A stretch of DNA of 64,000 nucleotides from an uncultured Lachnospiraceae bacterium (lineage in GTDB: Bacteria; Bacillota; Clostridia; Lachnospirales; Lachnospiraceae): assembly GCA_900548905.1 (NCBI GenBank), contig URMK01000028.1, forward strand, positions 17,175-81,174. The letters run 5' to 3'. Both the position numbers and the translations under genes were made by a program. Positions 1 to 8,005 of this stretch are shown piece by piece. Position 1 is the first letter of the stretch; every line of letters begins with the position of its first letter. The notes beneath the pieces were generated by a model that was not told the origin of the DNA, made no database searches, and was given only the letters and a program-made list of their open reading frames with translations.

Positions 1-30
1 GTAGGCCGCGATTATTGAGGAAAGGATGAC

Positions 31-918
31 ATGGTAAAAAGAGATAACGCATTTCAGATAATGGCTCACATCATATTGTTTTTATTGGCACTGTTCTGTA
101 TCCTGCCGTTATTATTGCTTTTTTCTTCTTCCTTCAGCAATGAGACGGCTATTCTCCATGAGGGATACCGGCTTCTGCCGAAGGAATTTGATTTAACAGC
201 GTATCAGTATATCGTAAATGGATCCAGCGGAATCCTGCGTTCTTATGGAATATCCGCCCTAATCACAATAGGCGGGACACTTGCAAATCTTCTCCTTACC
301 ATTCTTTATGCATACCCCATTTCAAGAGGAGATTTAAAAGGAAGGACCTTCTTTTCCTTCTTTCTGTTCTTTACGATACTCTTTAACGGCGGACTGATTC
401 CTACTTATATGATGTGGACCAATACATTTCATATTAAGAATTCTTATCTGGCCTATATTCTGCCCAATTTGCTGGTAAACGGTTTTTATGTCATCATGGC
501 CAGAAACTTTTTCGCTTCCAATATTCCCGCAGCGCTGCTGGAATCCGCCAAAATGGACGGCGCAGGGGAATTCCGCATACTGCGGTATATCGTGCTGCCC
601 ATGTCCAGGCCAATCCTGGCTACCCTGGGGCTGTTCGTATCCCTGAACTACTGGAATGACTGGCAAAATGGTCTGTATTATATCAGTAATGACAAAATGT
701 ATACGATCCAGGTACTGCTGAACCGTATGCTTCTGGATACCCTGTATATGCAGCAGGGTTTGGCAAAAACAATCAACAGCAGCATTGGGGCATCCATGCC
801 GACGGCAACTCTGAAAATGGCGATAGCTGTTCTTGGCGCCATTCCGGTATTACTTATATTTCCTTTTATCTCCAAATATCTTACCGGCGGTATTGTGGTG
901 GGTGCCGTAAAAGGATAG
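31..918 (+). CDS. CUT1 sugar ABC transporter permease (MalG/YtcP-like)
   Basis: Inner-membrane subunit of a sugar importer, 295 aa with about six hydrophobic segments. The cytoplasmic EAA loop that docks the ATPase is visible around residues 170-200 (ESAKMDGAGEFRILRYIVLP), followed by a typical C-terminus ending in GGIVVGAVKG. The ATG at 31 has a GAGGAAAGG ribosome site upstream. The partner permease and binding protein should lie left of the window; an in-frame TGA at 16-18 may be the end of the preceding gene. A GH5 glycosidase follows after 30 nt, so the two are probably one operon importing and cleaving an oligosaccharide. No ATPase gene is present, which is normal for CUT1 systems that share an MsmX-type ATPase. 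The substrate cannot be read from the sequence. Confidence 0.9.
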   Translation: MVKRDNAFQIMAHIILFLLALFCILPLLLLFSSSFSNETAILHEGYRLLPKEFDLTAYQYIVNGSSGILRSYGISALITIGGTLANLLLTILYAYPISRGDLKGRTFFSFFLFFTILFNGGLIPTYMMWTNTFHIKNSYLAYILPNLLVNGFYVIMARNFFASNIPAALLESAKMDGAGEFRILRYIVLPMSRPILATLGLFVSLNYWNDWQNGLYYISNDKMYTIQVLLNRMLLDTLYMQQGLAKTINSSIGASMPTATLKMAIAVLGAIPVLLIFPFISKYLTGGIVVGAVKG

Positions 919-948
919 CGACATAAAAAACAATTCAGGGAGGATTGC

Positions 949-2028
949 ATGATGTTATTTGAAAACTTTAAGCAAGGTCTGAATCTGGGCGGATTTCTGT
1001 CCCAGTATGAACTTATTGCGGGTTCCGGTTCCAGGGAGGCACTGCACCGCCATTTTGAGACTTTTATTACGGAAGAGGATATCCGGCAAATCGCAGCCTG
1101 GGGATTTGATCATGTCAGAATCCCCATGGACGGTTACTTGTTTTATGATAAGGAAAAGAAGTGTCTGAAGGAAAAGCCTCTGGAATATCTGGATCGCTGT
1201 ATAGGATGGTGTGCGGAACAGGGAATGAATGCGATAATTGATCTGCATAACATAGAAGGGCATGTATATGGCCAAATGGACAGCCCTACGCCCCTAATGG
1301 CAGATGCTGCACTTCGGGACAACTTCTGCAGCTTTTGGAGCGAAATGGCGGAACATTTTAAAGGTTATAACAAGACAAAGCTGATGTTCGAACTATTTAA
1401 TGAAATAGCAGATTCCACCGGATATCTGTGGAATAAACTTTATAAAAAAGCTATTCAAGAAATCCGTAAGGCCGATACAGGCCGCTGGGTTTTGGTGGGA
1501 TCGAATTATGTTAACAGCGTAGGATACCTTGACCGCCTTGATTTATTGGAAGATCCTTATGTATTTTATAACTTCCATTATTATGAACCCAATGTTTTTA
1601 CGCATCAGAGAGCACATTTCTCAGAGGAATTCCGTACCTGGGACCGGCCCCTCGCTTATCCCGGGGATATGGCAGATTACCTTGTTTTTCTGGAAGAACA
1701 TGAAGAATTCAGGAAAGAGCATCCCCTGATGACACATGATACCACCTGCAATGATAAAAAACTGATGCAGGCTTTCCTGGCAGAGGCAGATAAATTCATG
1801 AAATATTCCGGCTGTGAATTATATTGCGGCGAATTCGGCGTGATAGATTCCGCGCCGGCGGAGGAGGCTGTGAAATGGATCCGGGATTTTATTTCCGCTT
1901 GTGACAATATGAAAATCGGGCATGCGATGTGGAATTATAAATGTCTGGATTTTGAACTTGTGGACAGGAATAATAAGGTGATCAGACCGGAAATCCTGGA
2001 GGTGCTGAAGGAACTGAATCAGGGATAG
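949..2028 (+). CDS. Cytoplasmic glycoside hydrolase family 5 (cellulase-fold)
   Basis: 359-aa GH5 TIM-barrel glycosidase without a signal peptide, so it probably acts on imported oligosaccharides. The strand-4 motif LFNEIAD holds the likely acid/base Glu152 and CGEFG holds the likely nucleophile Glu295; HVRIPMDGY near residue 55 and IDLHN near 97 are other usual GH5 motifs. Two ATGs stand in tandem at 949 and 952 behind a GGGAGGA site, so the exact start may be either. It lies 30 nt behind the permease gene and ends before a strong hairpin at 2065-2096. Specificity (beta-glucan, mannan or other) is not resolved by these motifs. Confidence 0.88.
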   Translation: MMLFENFKQGLNLGGFLSQYELIAGSGSREALHRHFETFITEEDIRQIAAWGFDHVRIPMDGYLFYDKEKKCLKEKPLEYLDRCIGWCAEQGMNAIIDLHNIEGHVYGQMDSPTPLMADAALRDNFCSFWSEMAEHFKGYNKTKLMFELFNEIADSTGYLWNKLYKKAIQEIRKADTGRWVLVGSNYVNSVGYLDRLDLLEDPYVFYNFHYYEPNVFTHQRAHFSEEFRTWDRPLAYPGDMADYLVFLEEHEEFRKEHPLMTHDTTCNDKKLMQAFLAEADKFMKYSGCELYCGEFGVIDSAPAEEAVKWIRDFISACDNMKIGHAMWNYKCLDFELVDRNNKVIRPEILEVLKELNQG

Positions 2029-2064
2029 TCCTCTTTGTTAGATATGATATCAATTGATAGTTCA

Positions 2065-2103
2065 TTAGAAGCGGCGGTATTCCCTGCCGCTTCTAATTGC
2101 CTT
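2065..2103 (+). terminator. Rho-independent terminator after the GH5 gene
   Basis: An 11-bp perfect stem (TTAGAAGCGGC at 2065-2075 and GCCGCTTCTAA at 2086-2096) with a 10-nt loop, followed by a weak T-containing tail. It sits 37 nt after the GH5 stop and before a convergent gene, so it may serve both strands. Confidence 0.7.
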
Positions 2104-2183
2104 TGGCCTTCCGATAAGGAACAGATGAGCTGGAATAAGGAAGTGTATCCTTTTATATGATTTTTCAGGTAAGTTTTGCGTCT

Positions 2184-2678
2184 TTATACTTCAAGCTTTT
2201 TCCTGTAATACAGAACTAATTGTCCTTCCTGGTTTTCCGTAGTGACGAATTCGTCATATCCCCAATGCAGATATATCCCCAGATTTCTTGTTTCACGTGC
2301 TTCCACACCTATGGTAAGGAACGTATAGCCATGTTCCGCAGCATAGCTTTCCATCATATGCACAAGTGCGGAAATGTACCCTTTTCCTTCATGTTCTTTG
2401 CGGATACGCAGCGCATTTATATTGGCTGTTGTTTTATTATCGGCCAGCTCTGTCTTGCCGCTGACTGCACCGCATTCCGGTGAAAAAATCAAAGTCCCCT
2501 CACCCACCGGAATTCCGTCGTAAACAATGACAAAGGTATAAGCATCGCCGCTCTGGTTATAGGAAATATAGGTACGTTTCCACATACGCCAGCGGTCATT
2601 GCCCAAATTATCAGCAATGTTCATATCCCATATCTGTTCCAGATCTTCTGGTGTTGCTTTTCTGTATTCGATGATCAT
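2184..2678 (-). CDS. GNAT family N-acetyltransferase
   Basis: 164-aa single-domain GNAT enzyme that would transfer an acetyl group from acetyl-CoA to an unknown amine. The acetyl-CoA loop is seen as RIRKEHEGKGYISALVHM (about residues 97-114), followed by a TIGVEARETRNLGIYLHWGY segment typical of the C-terminal half. The start is supported by a GAGAGG ribosome site on the minus strand. It is a stand-alone gene, convergent with the GH5 gene. Substrate unknown; it is one of six GNAT genes scattered in the first 30 kb. Confidence 0.85.
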   Translation of the reverse strand: MIIEYRKATPEDLEQIWDMNIADNLGNDRWRMWKRTYISYNQSGDAYTFVIVYDGIPVGEGTLIFSPECGAVSGKTELADNKTTANINALRIRKEHEGKGYISALVHMMESYAAEHGYTFLTIGVEARETRNLGIYLHWGYDEFVTTENQEGQLVLYYRKKLEV

Positions 2679-2865
2679 TTTCTTATATCCTCTCTTTTTT
2701 ACTCTAAAATTATATCATCATTATGATACCGTTTACAAATTATTTCTAGACAAATAAGAGCCACTTCTTTCTGAAAATCCAGATAAAAGAATTAATAAGT
2801 GTACAATAAGAAATTTATTAAGTATAATATATACGATATAATAAACATTATTGCTGGAGAAGGAT

Positions 2866-3507
2866 ATGAAAAAGATAATTGAATATTTTGACGAAGAAGC
2901 AGTAAGGCATGATAATTATTTTATACGTAAGTTGGGAATGACAGAATTTTATGATGAAATAGAATACCAGATAAATCAATGTTGTCCGATAAAAAATTTA
3001 CTTGTTATCGGTTGTGGTACAGGACTTGAAATTGAGCGGATTAAATTTCCATGCAATGTAACAGCTGTAGATATCTCCCCTGTAATGATTCAACAACTTA
3101 TGAGAAAGAAATACTATCAAGGTGTAAAAGTGACACCAGTATGTGCATCGATTTTAGATTATGATTTAGGAAAGGAAAAGTACGATGCAGTTATAACATG
3201 TTATACGTTACACCATTTTAATGAACAGCAGAAGTTTGATATAATAACAAAAGTGTTTTGTTGTTTAAAGAAAAAAGGAGTATTTATAAATGGAGATTCA
3301 ACGGCCCATAATATTTACGATGAACTGGAACGAATAAAGGACGCTGAACAAATATATAAACAGGAAAACATGCCTTTTGCATCACTGCATATTGATGTTC
3401 CATTAACAAAAGAAAAAGAAATCTCTATTTTAGAATTAGTCGGTTTTTCATCAATTGCTATTGAAAAAGAGTGGTCAGAAACAACTCTTTATAAATGTGT
3501 AAAATAA
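2866..3507 (+). CDS. Class I SAM-dependent methyltransferase
   Basis: 213-aa methyltransferase. Motif I is LLVIGCGTGLEIERI (about residues 47-61) and the acidic residue after strand 2 is in TAVDISPVM. The ATG at 2866 is preferred over an in-frame TTG at 2851 because GGAG (2856-2859) lies 6 nt upstream of it. The gene is visibly more AT-rich than the neighbouring carbohydrate genes and has its own AT-rich upstream region, suggesting recent transfer. Substrate unknown. Confidence 0.85.
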   Translation: MKKIIEYFDEEAVRHDNYFIRKLGMTEFYDEIEYQINQCCPIKNLLVIGCGTGLEIERIKFPCNVTAVDISPVMIQQLMRKKYYQGVKVTPVCASILDYDLGKEKYDAVITCYTLHHFNEQQKFDIITKVFCCLKKKGVFINGDSTAHNIYDELERIKDAEQIYKQENMPFASLHIDVPLTKEKEISILELVGFSSIAIEKEWSETTLYKCVK

Positions 3508-3629
3508 TTACATTTTTCAGCTTACGATTTGATGTGAATATTTTTAAGATGTTTGCATCATATTGACCTAACATTTTTTATTGAATAGCATCTGAAAACT
3601 GGCAATGTAAATTTAATGAGGTGACAAAG

Positions 3630-4397
3630 ATGGATTTCAGAAAAACATTCGACAGAATCCCGGAACAGTTTGACAAATGGCGGCCGCGTTATTGCGACGA
3701 ACTTTTTAAAGAAATCATTGAGTATGCGGCCATACAATCCGGCAAACCGGTACTTGAAATTGGTCCGGGAACCGGGCAGGCTACGGAGCCTTTCTTAAAA
3801 ACAGGCTGTGATTATCTGGCGATTGAGCTGGGTGAAAACTTTGTGGAATTTACGAAAAAGAAGTTTGGTTCTTATGAAAATTTTCATATCGTGAACGATG
3901 ATTTTGAAACCCATGATTTTGGCGGACAGAAATTTGACCTGATCTTCTCTGCAGCCACGATCCAATGGATACCGGAAGAAATAGGATTCCCCAAGATATT
4001 TCACCTGCTGAAGAACGGTGGGACATTAGCTATGTTTATGACCCGTACGGATGAGAAAACGCCGAACGGGACGTTATATGATGAAATACAGAAAGTGTAT
4101 GACGAGCACTTCCATGTGGAGACCAGATATACATGCAGCCTGGAATATGATAATGTTGTGAACTATGGTTTTACAGATTATCATTACCGGGACTGGAAGC
4201 AGACAAGAATTTATAATGCGGATGAGTATGTGGAATATCTTGCCGGTTCCATGGTGGAACATATCACTTTAAAAGAGCCTTATAAATCCAACTTTTATAA
4301 CGGGGTTCATGAGGCGGTAGTAAAGGCCGGCAATAAAATAATACTGAATGATACGATTGCATTATATCTGGCAAAAAAACCAGTTGTGGGAGTATAG
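3630..4397 (+). CDS. Class I SAM-dependent methyltransferase
   Basis: 255-aa methyltransferase. Motif I reads VLEIGPGTGQATEPFLKTG, followed by an acidic residue in LAIELGENF and motif IV-like DLIFSAATIQWIPEE, as in small-molecule methyltransferases of the Methyltransf_11/25 kind. The ATG at 3630 is chosen because GAGGTG lies about 6 nt upstream; an in-frame GTG at 3621 lies inside that site. It is not closely similar to the adjacent methyltransferase at 2866, so the pair is not a simple duplication. Substrate unknown. Confidence 0.85.
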   Translation: MDFRKTFDRIPEQFDKWRPRYCDELFKEIIEYAAIQSGKPVLEIGPGTGQATEPFLKTGCDYLAIELGENFVEFTKKKFGSYENFHIVNDDFETHDFGGQKFDLIFSAATIQWIPEEIGFPKIFHLLKNGGTLAMFMTRTDEKTPNGTLYDEIQKVYDEHFHVETRYTCSLEYDNVVNYGFTDYHYRDWKQTRIYNADEYVEYLAGSMVEHITLKEPYKSNFYNGVHEAVVKAGNKIILNDTIALYLAKKPVVGV

Positions 4398-4444
4398 CAT
4401 GGCAGGCATCCCGATTGGTGTATGGATATGTCCCAAGCCGTCTT

Positions 4445-5638
4445 TTATCGGTTCTCCTGCTTTGATGAAGTAAAACGCAAAGAGGGAGATAATAGCGGGA
4501 TGGCGGCCAGGAGAGCCATAATCACATAGGAAGCGGAAAAGATATACATACATTGGTCAATTGTGTATGTTTCAGCAACCCTTCCAAGAACATTGTTTCC
4601 GAGAGCATCTCCCAGGCTTCCGCATACGGATATGAGTGCAAGTTCAAACCCCTTTTGTTCTTTTCTGATAAAACCGATCCGTTCTCTGGGGATTCCAACG
4701 AAGGTGCAGGAAATGGAAACACTGCATAGCAGAAATATGGTCATGAACACTGCGGGAGAAGGGGACTTTATGAGCAGCAGCCCGCCCAACGCAGTCACCA
4801 GCAGGAACAGGATGTTGAATTTTACAACATTCACCTTATCTACCGCGCGTCCGGCCAGCATATAGGTCGGGGCGCTGATGAGTTCATCCATGGACATGAG
4901 GATCCCCAGCTTGGCAGGTGAGAAAAGCAGTACGTTATAGCAGTACATGGGTATGATAAAGCTCCACATGGGACCTGCCACAAAAGACTGGATAAAAATC
5001 AGCAGGCAGAAAATCAGGATCCTTTTATTGATGGATTTGAATATATGCAGAATGGGAATCCGTTCCTTACGGATCCGTTCCTTGTTCTTCAGCACTGCGG
5101 CAGCCCAGATGGTTGCAGCTATCAGCAGGAAGCTGCATAGGTAAAGGGCAAATGCCCCTTCCCTGAACTGATATAAAAGACCTGATATCATACCGCCGAT
5201 GCTTGCCAGAAGGGAAGATATGCCCTGTACGGCACCGTATAGTTTCCCATATCCCCCGCCGTCTGCCATTTCCATGATATAGGAACCGTTTACGGCAAGG
5301 AAGATTCCCCGAAAAATACCCAGAGCAGCCATCAATACCGTAAATGTTAATAGCTTATCCGCTTTTGCCAGAAGGATACAGACTGCACCCAGGCCGGCCA
5401 GAGAACAAAGGATGAATTTCTTAGTTCCCAGAAGGTCGGAAAGATGTCCGATCATGAGTTTTATGACCATCAGACCTATAGCTACCGCAGACATGGCGCT
5501 TCCTATTTTGCTGTAGCTGAGTCCGTGATCTACCATTCTCAGCGGAATAACCGTCATAACTACATTATAGCCGAAGGAAATCAATCCAGATATAAGAGTA
5601 AAACTGATGAACTCTTTGTTTATTCTGCGCCCCTGCAT
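4445..5638 (-). CDS. Major facilitator superfamily transporter
   Basis: About 397 aa with roughly twelve hydrophobic segments. The cytoplasmic loop between helices 2 and 3 appears as GHLSDLLGTKKFIL, the MFS motif A. The open frame extends 59 codons further upstream, but that part lacks protein-like character and covers the promoter; the start at 5638 (MQGRRINKEF) is preferred although its ribosome site (GGCAGGA) is weak. A minus-strand promoter lies at 5679-5707 with a palindrome in its spacer. Probably a drug or metabolite exporter; substrate unknown. Confidence 0.85.
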   Translation of the reverse strand: MQGRRINKEFISFTLISGLISFGYNVVMTVIPLRMVDHGLSYSKIGSAMSAVAIGLMVIKLMIGHLSDLLGTKKFILCSLAGLGAVCILLAKADKLLTFTVLMAALGIFRGIFLAVNGSYIMEMADGGGYGKLYGAVQGISSLLASIGGMISGLLYQFREGAFALYLCSFLLIAATIWAAAVLKNKERIRKERIPILHIFKSINKRILIFCLLIFIQSFVAGPMWSFIIPMYCYNVLLFSPAKLGILMSMDELISAPTYMLAGRAVDKVNVVKFNILFLLVTALGGLLLIKSPSPAVFMTIFLLCSVSISCTFVGIPRERIGFIRKEQKGFELALISVCGSLGDALGNNVLGRVAETYTIDQCMYIFSASYVIMALLAAIPLLSPSLRFTSSKQENR

Positions 5639-5678
5639 TTCCTGCCCCTTATAAGAAAAACAAACATGTGTTCTGCTT

Positions 5679-5707
5679 ATAATAGCACATACGTTCGAAC
5701 TATGCAA
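5679..5707 (-). promoter_or_regulatory. Promoter of the MFS gene with palindromic operator in its spacer
   Basis: Read on the minus strand: TTGCAT, 17 nt, TATTAT. The spacer contains the perfect palindrome GTTCGAAC (5693-5700). It ends 41 nt before the chosen MFS start. Confidence 0.5.
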
Positions 5708-5731
5708 GCCCTGAAATGAAAGTATTTTGTC

Positions 5732-5760
5732 TTGACAGTTCAGAGGTGCAGGCTTAGAAT
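5732..5760 (+). promoter_or_regulatory. Sigma-70 type promoter for the GNAT gene at 5840
   Basis: TTGACA at 5732-5737, exactly 17 nt, then TAGAAT at 5755-5760. The GNAT start lies 80 nt downstream. It is divergent from the MFS promoter about 25 nt away. Confidence 0.65.
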
Positions 5761-5839
5761 ATACGGATAAACTGAACCGGTTTTGCCTCCCTGTGTTACA
5801 GGATAAGGAACGCAAAAAAGGAGAAAGGAGACTGTTCAG

Positions 5840-6289
5840 ATGGAGATTGAGACCCGGGAATATACACCGGAGGATTATGGTTTTGTCTATGATTTAAAAA
5901 AGGAGTCCTATTTGTCATATGTCTCCCGGATATGGGGCTGGAATGAGGAAAAGCAGGTGGATTATTTTAACACTTATATTGAACAGGCAAAGGGTAATAT
6001 GAAAATAATAGTTGCCGACGGTGTTAAAATAGGAATGATAAACTGGAGTACCAACGAAAATACATATGAAATAGAAAACATCTGTCTTTCACCGAAATAC
6101 AGAAATAAAGGAATTGGGACGCAATTGCTTACTGTTATTATTGAAACTTGTACATATCCGATGATACAGCTTCAGGTATTTAAGGATAATCCGGCAATCA
6201 GTCTGTATCAGCGTTTGGGTTTTCAAGTGGCCGGAGAATCAGAAATCTATTATCAAATGCAGTTATTGACACAGCGGACCCCGCAGTAG
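5840..6289 (+). CDS. GNAT family N-acetyltransferase
   Basis: 149-aa GNAT enzyme. The acetyl-CoA binding loop is ICLSPKYRNKGIGTQLL (about residues 80-96), followed by IQLQVFKDNPAISLYQRLGF, the usual last strand-helix of the fold. A GGAG-rich ribosome site precedes the ATG and a good promoter lies at 5732-5760, so it is probably transcribed alone. It is divergent from the MFS transporter; co-function in resistance is possible but not shown. Substrate unknown. Confidence 0.87.
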   Translation: MEIETREYTPEDYGFVYDLKKESYLSYVSRIWGWNEEKQVDYFNTYIEQAKGNMKIIVADGVKIGMINWSTNENTYEIENICLSPKYRNKGIGTQLLTVIIETCTYPMIQLQVFKDNPAISLYQRLGFQVAGESEIYYQMQLLTQRTPQ

Positions 6290-6364
6290 TGCAGGAGCCG
6301 CTGTTATTCCTTCTGTGCGGAGAACAAATAGATTTGTATGGTCAATAAGCCTTGCTTGATTCAC

Positions 6365-6973
6365 TTATATCTTCTGGGCGACTATTTTATTAGAAGCATG
6401 ATAATGCCGGGGAACACCGGGGTGTTCATCTTCAAAGGTATAAGACTTAAATTGGAGGATGTTCCAGTCCGCGTATAGCGCTTTAATTTCCTCATCCTCT
6501 GCAAGTCCGACTGCAAAAGGTGCTATATCAGGTGATGCAGGCAACACATTTGTGAAAAGCTGAATGATATGTATCCCATGTTCATTGGTGTTTTCTTTAG
6601 CGTTAAGCAGGAAATTTTTCCAATGATCTTTTTCTACGAAATGCAGCGTGCCAAAGGACATGATAAGATCATAGCATTTGTCAAATGTAAACTTTGTTAA
6701 GTCCTGGGCCCAGGCTGAAACCTGCAGGTTTTTAGAGACGGCCAGGCGGTTAAGTCTGGCAATTGCGTTTTCTGACAAGTCAAAAGCCTCAACATTAGTA
6801 TAACCAAGGCCGGACAGGTATAATGCGTTCTTGCCGTCTCCGCATCCCACATCTAAAACAGACCACGATTTGTTGAACAGATGTTGGAATTCATCTATTG
6901 TGGCGTTGGGATGTATACCAAAAGTGGATACACTGTCATCTTTGTAGGAGTCTTCCCAAAAAGGTATGTTCAT
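6365..6973 (-). CDS. Class I SAM-dependent methyltransferase (TehB-like fold)
   Basis: 202-aa methyltransferase beginning MNIPFWEDSY. This start is preferred because GGAGG lies 7 nt upstream; the open frame runs 25 codons further without a ribosome site. Motif I is VLDVGCGDGKNALYLSGLGY and the SAM ribose-binding acid is in VEAFDLSENAI; YDLIMSFGTLHFVEKDHW is the motif IV region. The layout resembles TehB-type and other small-molecule methyltransferases. It may be co-transcribed with the GNAT gene at 7079-7849, which lies 105 nt upstream on the same strand. Substrate unknown. Confidence 0.84.
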   Translation of the reverse strand: MNIPFWEDSYKDDSVSTFGIHPNATIDEFQHLFNKSWSVLDVGCGDGKNALYLSGLGYTNVEAFDLSENAIARLNRLAVSKNLQVSAWAQDLTKFTFDKCYDLIMSFGTLHFVEKDHWKNFLLNAKENTNEHGIHIIQLFTNVLPASPDIAPFAVGLAEDEEIKALYADWNILQFKSYTFEDEHPGVPRHYHASNKIVAQKI

Positions 6974-7078
6974 TGTATGACCTCCGTTTGTAATGTGGTT
7001 CCTCCGTATCTGCCTGTAAAATACAGCATCATTATCTTTTTTGTACATAGAATAACTTCGAGGAGGAGTATTTATCCT

Positions 7079-7849
7079 CTATGTATTGTGCTCGTGCTCA
7101 TTTTGTTTAAGCCAGATATTGGCAGTTACATCGGGCCGGGGCTCAAACCCCAGTTTTTTCGCAAGGATTTGCGAAACTTCCCGATAGGGCCAGGTACACC
7201 AATCCGGTATGATATCCCTTTTCAGCAATTCTGTAATCAATGCCGCAGCAGCGATTTTCCCATATCCCTTATTTTGTTCTGATTCCACGGTACTGATATC
7301 AATTTCCGCATGTTTTTTCCCGAGCATAAAGCCGGAACAGAAGCTTACGCATATTCCATTTTTATAAACTCTTGCTATCGGGTAAGGACATGCTGAATGG
7401 AAATCCTGTTCATAAAGAATGCGGACCGTAACGTCTTCCGGTTTCGTGATATCTTTTTTCCTATCCATAAAATAATTCGTGTTTAATGTAAATATTTTTC
7501 TTGCATCATATATCCCGCTATGCCTGTTAAAGACAGAAGAAATTACATCCTGCCATGGCCCGGATGGGCAGAAGACAACCGCTTCCTCCTTATATTTTGT
7601 AAGGATATAATCTTCAAAAATAAGATGATTAAGAGTTTCGGGTGCGTAGGGAGTGTCCGGATTCCCTGCTACATAATGAAAATCAAACGGGGTGAACAAT
7701 ATGGCATAATCGGGGTTTTCATAATCATTCACGTATAATTCGCCGTCATATTGTCCTTCTAATGAAGAATAGATGACCGGAAGATTATAGCGATAGGTAT
7801 GAAATAAATAACGGTATCGTAAATAATCTTTCTTTTGAACCTTATGCAA
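7079..7849 (-). CDS. GNAT family acetyltransferase, long form (PF12746-like)
   Basis: 256 aa with an N-terminal half lacking recognisable motifs and a C-terminal GNAT half: ISTVESEQNKGYGKIAAAAL is the acetyl-CoA loop and VSQILAKKLGF the last helix. The two-part layout resembles the GNAT_acetyltran family found in Bacillota. The start is a TTG at 7849 behind an AGGAG site with 7 nt spacing. Followed after 105 nt by a methyltransferase on the same strand. Substrate unknown. Confidence 0.78.
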   Translation of the reverse strand: MHKVQKKDYLRYRYLFHTYRYNLPVIYSSLEGQYDGELYVNDYENPDYAILFTPFDFHYVAGNPDTPYAPETLNHLIFEDYILTKYKEEAVVFCPSGPWQDVISSVFNRHSGIYDARKIFTLNTNYFMDRKKDITKPEDVTVRILYEQDFHSACPYPIARVYKNGICVSFCSGFMLGKKHAEIDISTVESEQNKGYGKIAAAALITELLKRDIIPDWCTWPYREVSQILAKKLGFEPRPDVTANIWLKQNEHEHNT

Positions 7850-8005
7850 TTGGCTTCTCCTTATGAATAAAAAGGTAATTTTTAGTTTTCAGCTACATAT
7901 TTCCGGATTCTTTGCAGAAATCCTATGGTTATATTATTTGTATGCTATTATATTGCATTTATTGAAATGACGTCAGGTATAATAATATGTTAAATCATTA
8001 TTCTC

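Noticed and set aside
4445..5815. Long form of the MFS protein starting at 5815
   Set aside because: The extra 59 residues are not membrane-protein-like, have no ribosome site and overlap both promoters.
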